Source of the DNA: Sphingomonas caseinilytica
GTDB lineage: Bacteria > Pseudomonadota > Alphaproteobacteria > Sphingomonadales > Sphingomonadaceae
Direction of reading: 5' to 3'
Length of the DNA stretch: 64,000 nucleotides
NCBI RefSeq assembly: GCF_023516455.1
Contig: NZ_JAMGBA010000002.1
Location: 334,501-398,500, forward strand
Both the position numbers and the translations under genes were made by a program. The notes beneath the pieces are model-generated. The model had not been told where the DNA came from, ran no database searches, and saw nothing but the letters and a program-made list of their open reading frames with translations. How positions within the stretch are numbered: the stretch's first letter is position 1; every line of letters begins with the position of its first letter. Below are positions 61,606 through 64,000 of the stretch, piece by piece.

Positions 61606-62880
61606 ATGACAAGTTTTGACCAATGCGTGATTGCACCCCCCGGACGCTTCGACGGGATCGAACGCCCCTATTCGCCCGAGGATGTGCTTCGGCTTCGCGG
61701 ATCGGTTCCGATCGAGCATAGCCTGGCCCGGCGCGGCGCGCTGAAGCTGTGGGAATTGCTGAAGCGGGACGAGCCCATCCGGGCGCTGGGCGCCGTCACC
61801 GGCAACCAGGCAATGCAGATGGTGCGCGCAGGATTGCAGGCAATCTATCTCTCCGGCTGGCAGGCGGCGGCCGACGCCAACACCGCCGGCGCCATGTATC
61901 CCGACCAATCGCTCTATCCGGCCAACACGGGCCCTGAACTGGCCCGCCGCATCAATCGGAGCCTGCAACGCGCCGACCAGATCGAACATTCGGAAGGCGG
62001 CGTTCAGCGCGATTGGTTCGCGCCGATCGTCGCCGATGCCGAGGCCGGCTTCGGCGGCCCCCTCAACTGCTTCGAGATCATGAAAAGCTACATCGAGGCG
62101 GGCGTCGCCGGGGTTCATTTCGAGGATCAGCTCGCATCCGAAAAGAAATGCGGCCATTTGGGCGGCAAGGTGCTGATCCCCACCCAGGCCGCGATCCGAA
62201 ACCTCGACGCGGCGCGGCTGGCGGCGGATGTCTCCGGCGTTCCGACCATCCTCGTCGCGCGGACCGATGCGGAGAGCGCGCGGCTGATCACTAGCGATGT
62301 CGACGAACGCGACCGACGCTTCCTGACCGGCGAGCGAACGCAAGAAGGCTTCTTCCGGCTGAAGGAAGGGTCCGGCCTCGATCATTGCATCGCGCGCGGC
62401 CTCGCCTTTGCGCCGCATGCCGACCTTCTCTGGTGGGAAACCAGCCATCCCGACCTGAACGATGCCCGGATCTTCGCCGAGGCAGTGCACAAGCAATATC
62501 CGGGCAAGCTGCTGGCCTATAATTGCTCGCCCAGCTTCAACTGGAAGGCCAAGCTGGACGAAGCGACGATCGCCAAGTTCCAGCGCGAACTCGGCGCGAT
62601 GGGCTACAAGTTCCAGTTCGTCACCCTCGCCGGCTTCCACAGCCTCAACCATGGCATGTTCGAGCTTGCGTCCGGCTATCGCGATCGCGGCATGACCGCT
62701 TACTCCGAGCTTCAGCAGGCCGAGTTCGACAGCGAAGCAGCCGGCTACACCGCGACCCGCCACCAGCGGGAAGTCGGCACTGGCTATTTCGACGCGATCG
62801 CCACCGCCATTTCGGCCGGCCAGGCGTCGACCACCGCACTCGGCGATTCCACCGAGGCGGCGCAGTTCGCCCACGCTTAG
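61606..62880 (+). CDS. aceA: Isocitrate lyase
   Basis: AceA splits isocitrate into succinate and glyoxylate in the glyoxylate shunt, needed for growth on acetate or fatty acids. The 424-residue protein has the catalytic cysteine motif [15 protein letters not shown] (C182), [12 protein letters not shown], the metal-binding DAEAGFGG and the conserved [12 protein letters not shown] segment. GGAGAG precedes the ATG by 5 bases. It is followed by DUF4170 and aceB in one probable operon. It diverges from a ScfR-type regulator. Confidence 0.97.
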   Translation: MTSFDQCVIAPPGRFDGIERPYSPEDVLRLRGSVPIEHSLARRGALKLWELLKRDEPIRALGAVTGNQAMQMVRAGLQAIYLSGWQAAADANTAGAMYPDQSLYPANTGPELARRINRSLQRADQIEHSEGGVQRDWFAPIVADAEAGFGGPLNCFEIMKSYIEAGVAGVHFEDQLASEKKCGHLGGKVLIPTQAAIRNLDAARLAADVSGVPTILVARTDAESARLITSDVDERDRRFLTGERTQEGFFRLKEGSGLDHCIARGLAFAPHADLLWWETSHPDLNDARIFAEAVHKQYPGKLLAYNCSPSFNWKAKLDEATIAKFQRELGAMGYKFQFVTLAGFHSLNHGMFELASGYRDRGMTAYSELQQAEFDSEAAGYTATRHQREVGTGYFDAIATAISAGQASTTALGDSTEAAQFAHA

Positions 62881-62891
62881 GGAGACAGACG

Positions 62892-63089
62892 ATGACGACA
62901 CGCTATTGGGTTCTCGGCGGCGAATATCGGAACTGCCGCTTCGATGAGGTCGTGCCCGGAACCGAGGAAATCTCGGGGCCCTTCCACGATCTCCATCGCG
63001 CCCGGACCGAATGGACCCGCCTCACCTTCCGCGACCGGCTTGGCGCCACTACACGCTATGTAATCACCCAGGAGGCGATGCGCGGATGA
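62892..63089 (+). CDS. DUF4170 protein
   Basis: The 65-residue protein reads MTTRYWVLGGEYRNCRFDEV and ends TRYVITQEAMRG, matching DUF4170, small alphaproteobacterial proteins of unknown function. GGAGAC upstream is the ribosome site. The stop overlaps the aceB start by ATGA. Its conserved place between aceA and aceB suggests a link with the glyoxylate shunt. Confidence 0.85.
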   Translation: MTTRYWVLGGEYRNCRFDEVVPGTEEISGPFHDLHRARTEWTRLTFRDRLGATTRYVITQEAMRG

Positions 63090-64000
63090 GCAATGTTCTC
63101 GATCGGCCGGTGGCGGTTGCTTCCCATTCCCCGCTGCCCGGTGCCGACGAAATCCTGACGGACGGTGCGCTTGGCTTTATCGCGGAGCTTCACGAACGGT
63201 TCGATGACCGGCGGAAACAGCTGCTGGCTGACCGGATCGAGCGGCAGAAGCGGTTCGATCGCGGAGAGCTTCCCGATTTCCCGCCAGAAACGGCGCACAT
63301 CCGCGAGTCAGATTGGAGAATCGGATCGATTCCGGCCGATCTTCAGGACCGCCAGGTCGAGATCACCGGGCCGACCAATGCCAAGATGGTCATCAACGCG
63401 CTCAACAGCGGCGCGAAGGTCTTCATGGCCGATTTCGAGGATGCGACCGCGCCCACCTGGGACGAGCTGATCCGGGGCCAGATCAACCTCAGGAACCGCT
63501 GGCTCGGCAGGCTCCGCTTCACCGACCCCGCCACGGGCAAAGACTATGCCATCGGCCCGAATCCGGCGGTGCTGATCGTCCGTCCGCGCGGTTGGCACCT
63601 CATCGAACGCCATGTCACGGTTCGGGGCGAACCGGTCTCGGGCGCCTTGTTCGATTTCGGGCTCTATGTCTGGAATTGCGCAAAGGCCGCGCTCGAGGCC
63701 GGTTCAGGACCCTATTTCTACCTTCCCAAACTCGAAAGCCGGTTTGAGGCCGCACTTTGGAGCGACGTATTCGAGTTCACAGAGGAGTGGCTCGGCCTCG
63801 ACCGTGGGACGATCAAGGTAACCGTGCTGATCGAAACGCTACCGGCAGCGTTCGAGATGGACGAGATCCTTTACGAACTGCGGGAAAATATCGTCGGCCT
63901 CAACTGCGGCCGATGGGATTATATCTTCTCCTATATCAAACGCCTCGGCCGCTCTCCCGACCGGATCACGCCCGACCGGTCCGCGATGACAATGGATAAG
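63086..64000 (+). CDS. aceB: Malate synthase A (3' end outside window)
   Basis: Malate synthase condenses glyoxylate with acetyl-CoA to malate. The frame is open to the window edge and covers about 305 residues of an enzyme of about 530. The motifs VFMADFEDATAPTWDELIRGQ (metal ligands), LIVRPRGWHL (glyoxylate-binding Arg) and LNCGRWDYIFSYIKRL are the malate synthase A pattern, unlike the longer GlcB form. The start overlaps the DUF4170 stop by ATGA, with GGAGG 10 bases upstream. Both shunt enzymes are thus expressed together. Confidence 0.95.
   Translation, partial: MSNVLDRPVAVASHSPLPGADEILTDGALGFIAELHERFDDRRKQLLADRIERQKRFDRGELPDFPPETAHIRESDWRIGSIPADLQDRQVEITGPTNAKMVINALNSGAKVFMADFEDATAPTWDELIRGQINLRNRWLGRLRFTDPATGKDYAIGPNPAVLIVRPRGWHLIERHVTVRGEPVSGALFDFGLYVWNCAKAALEAGSGPYFYLPKLESRFEAALWSDVFEFTEEWLGLDRGTIKVTVLIETLPAAFEMDEILYELRENIVGLNCGRWDYIFSYIKRLGRSPDRITPDRSAMTMDK

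Overview
This 64 kb window is a gene-dense, GC-rich stretch of an alphaproteobacterial chromosome, most likely from Sphingomonadales (Sphingomonas or a close relative). The evidence is the gene complement: DUF3576, DUF1491, DUF4170 and DUF5996 proteins, a ScfR regulator with aceA and aceB, the ftsK-lolA-xth order, an MmcB-type repair protein and DUF4402 surface proteins. This taxonomic reading is from recognised protein families, not from a search. There are no insertion sequences, prophages, CRISPR arrays or rRNA genes.

The core of the window is a chromosomal origin region. A 303 bp gene-free interval between hemE and maf (35858-36160) has an AT-rich palindromic tract, DnaA-box-like sites and seven GANTC (CcrM-type) sites in 127 bp. 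From 25487 to 35857 every gene points left, and from 36161 to 42225 every gene but none of the opposite strand points right, so transcription diverges from this interval. Leftwards lie hemE, hemJ, a DUF457 membrane protein, rho, two terC paralogues, mnmE, mnmG, rsmG, parA and parB. A perfect parS site lies in rsmG and a near-perfect one just upstream of mnmG, so the segregation system and its sites are 6-8 kb from the origin. Rightwards lie maf, aroE, coaE, dnaQ, hpf, ptsN, a hotdog thioesterase and DUF1491.

The left part (1-25490) holds the end of gyrB, an endonuclease/exonuclease/phosphatase protein, an rnd-lptC-lptA-lptB-rpoN operon for LPS export and sigma-54, a cold-shock protein with a glycine/arginine-rich head and two cold-shock domains, an ATP-dependent DNA ligase, rpmG, tRNA-Gly, a thioredoxin/TPR protein with a Lon-N protein, a UbiH-type hydroxylase, ftsK-lolA-xth-ribA, a YggS protein, a thiamine phosphate synthase relative, an outer-membrane protein, and a DUF3576-leuS-lptE-holA operon.

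The right part (41005-64000) holds a SleB-type wall hydrolase, mmcB, an ankyrin protein, YcgN and YgjP-type proteins, a class A penicillin-binding protein, then the most distinctive accessory locus: two DUF4402 secreted proteins, a PapD-like chaperone and a 910-residue usher-like outer-membrane protein with carboxypeptidase-regulatory-like domains at its C-terminus. This looks like a chaperone-usher surface-fibre system with DUF4402 subunits. Its chaperone Shine-Dalgarno sequence lies inside a perfect 8 bp hairpin. The window closes with tRNA-Leu, a zinc-ribbon membrane protein, ftsEX-ydcF-plsC, pheST, DUF5996, and a glyoxylate-shunt block (scfR-like regulator, aceA, DUF4170, partial aceB).

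Four convergent gene pairs end on a single shared CTAG, and most same-strand neighbours overlap by ATGA, so the gene packing is very tight. The most useful leads are the origin, the DUF4402 chaperone-usher locus with its RBS hairpin, a second GANTC cluster upstream of DUF3576-leuS, and a series of overlapping hairpins upstream of xth.
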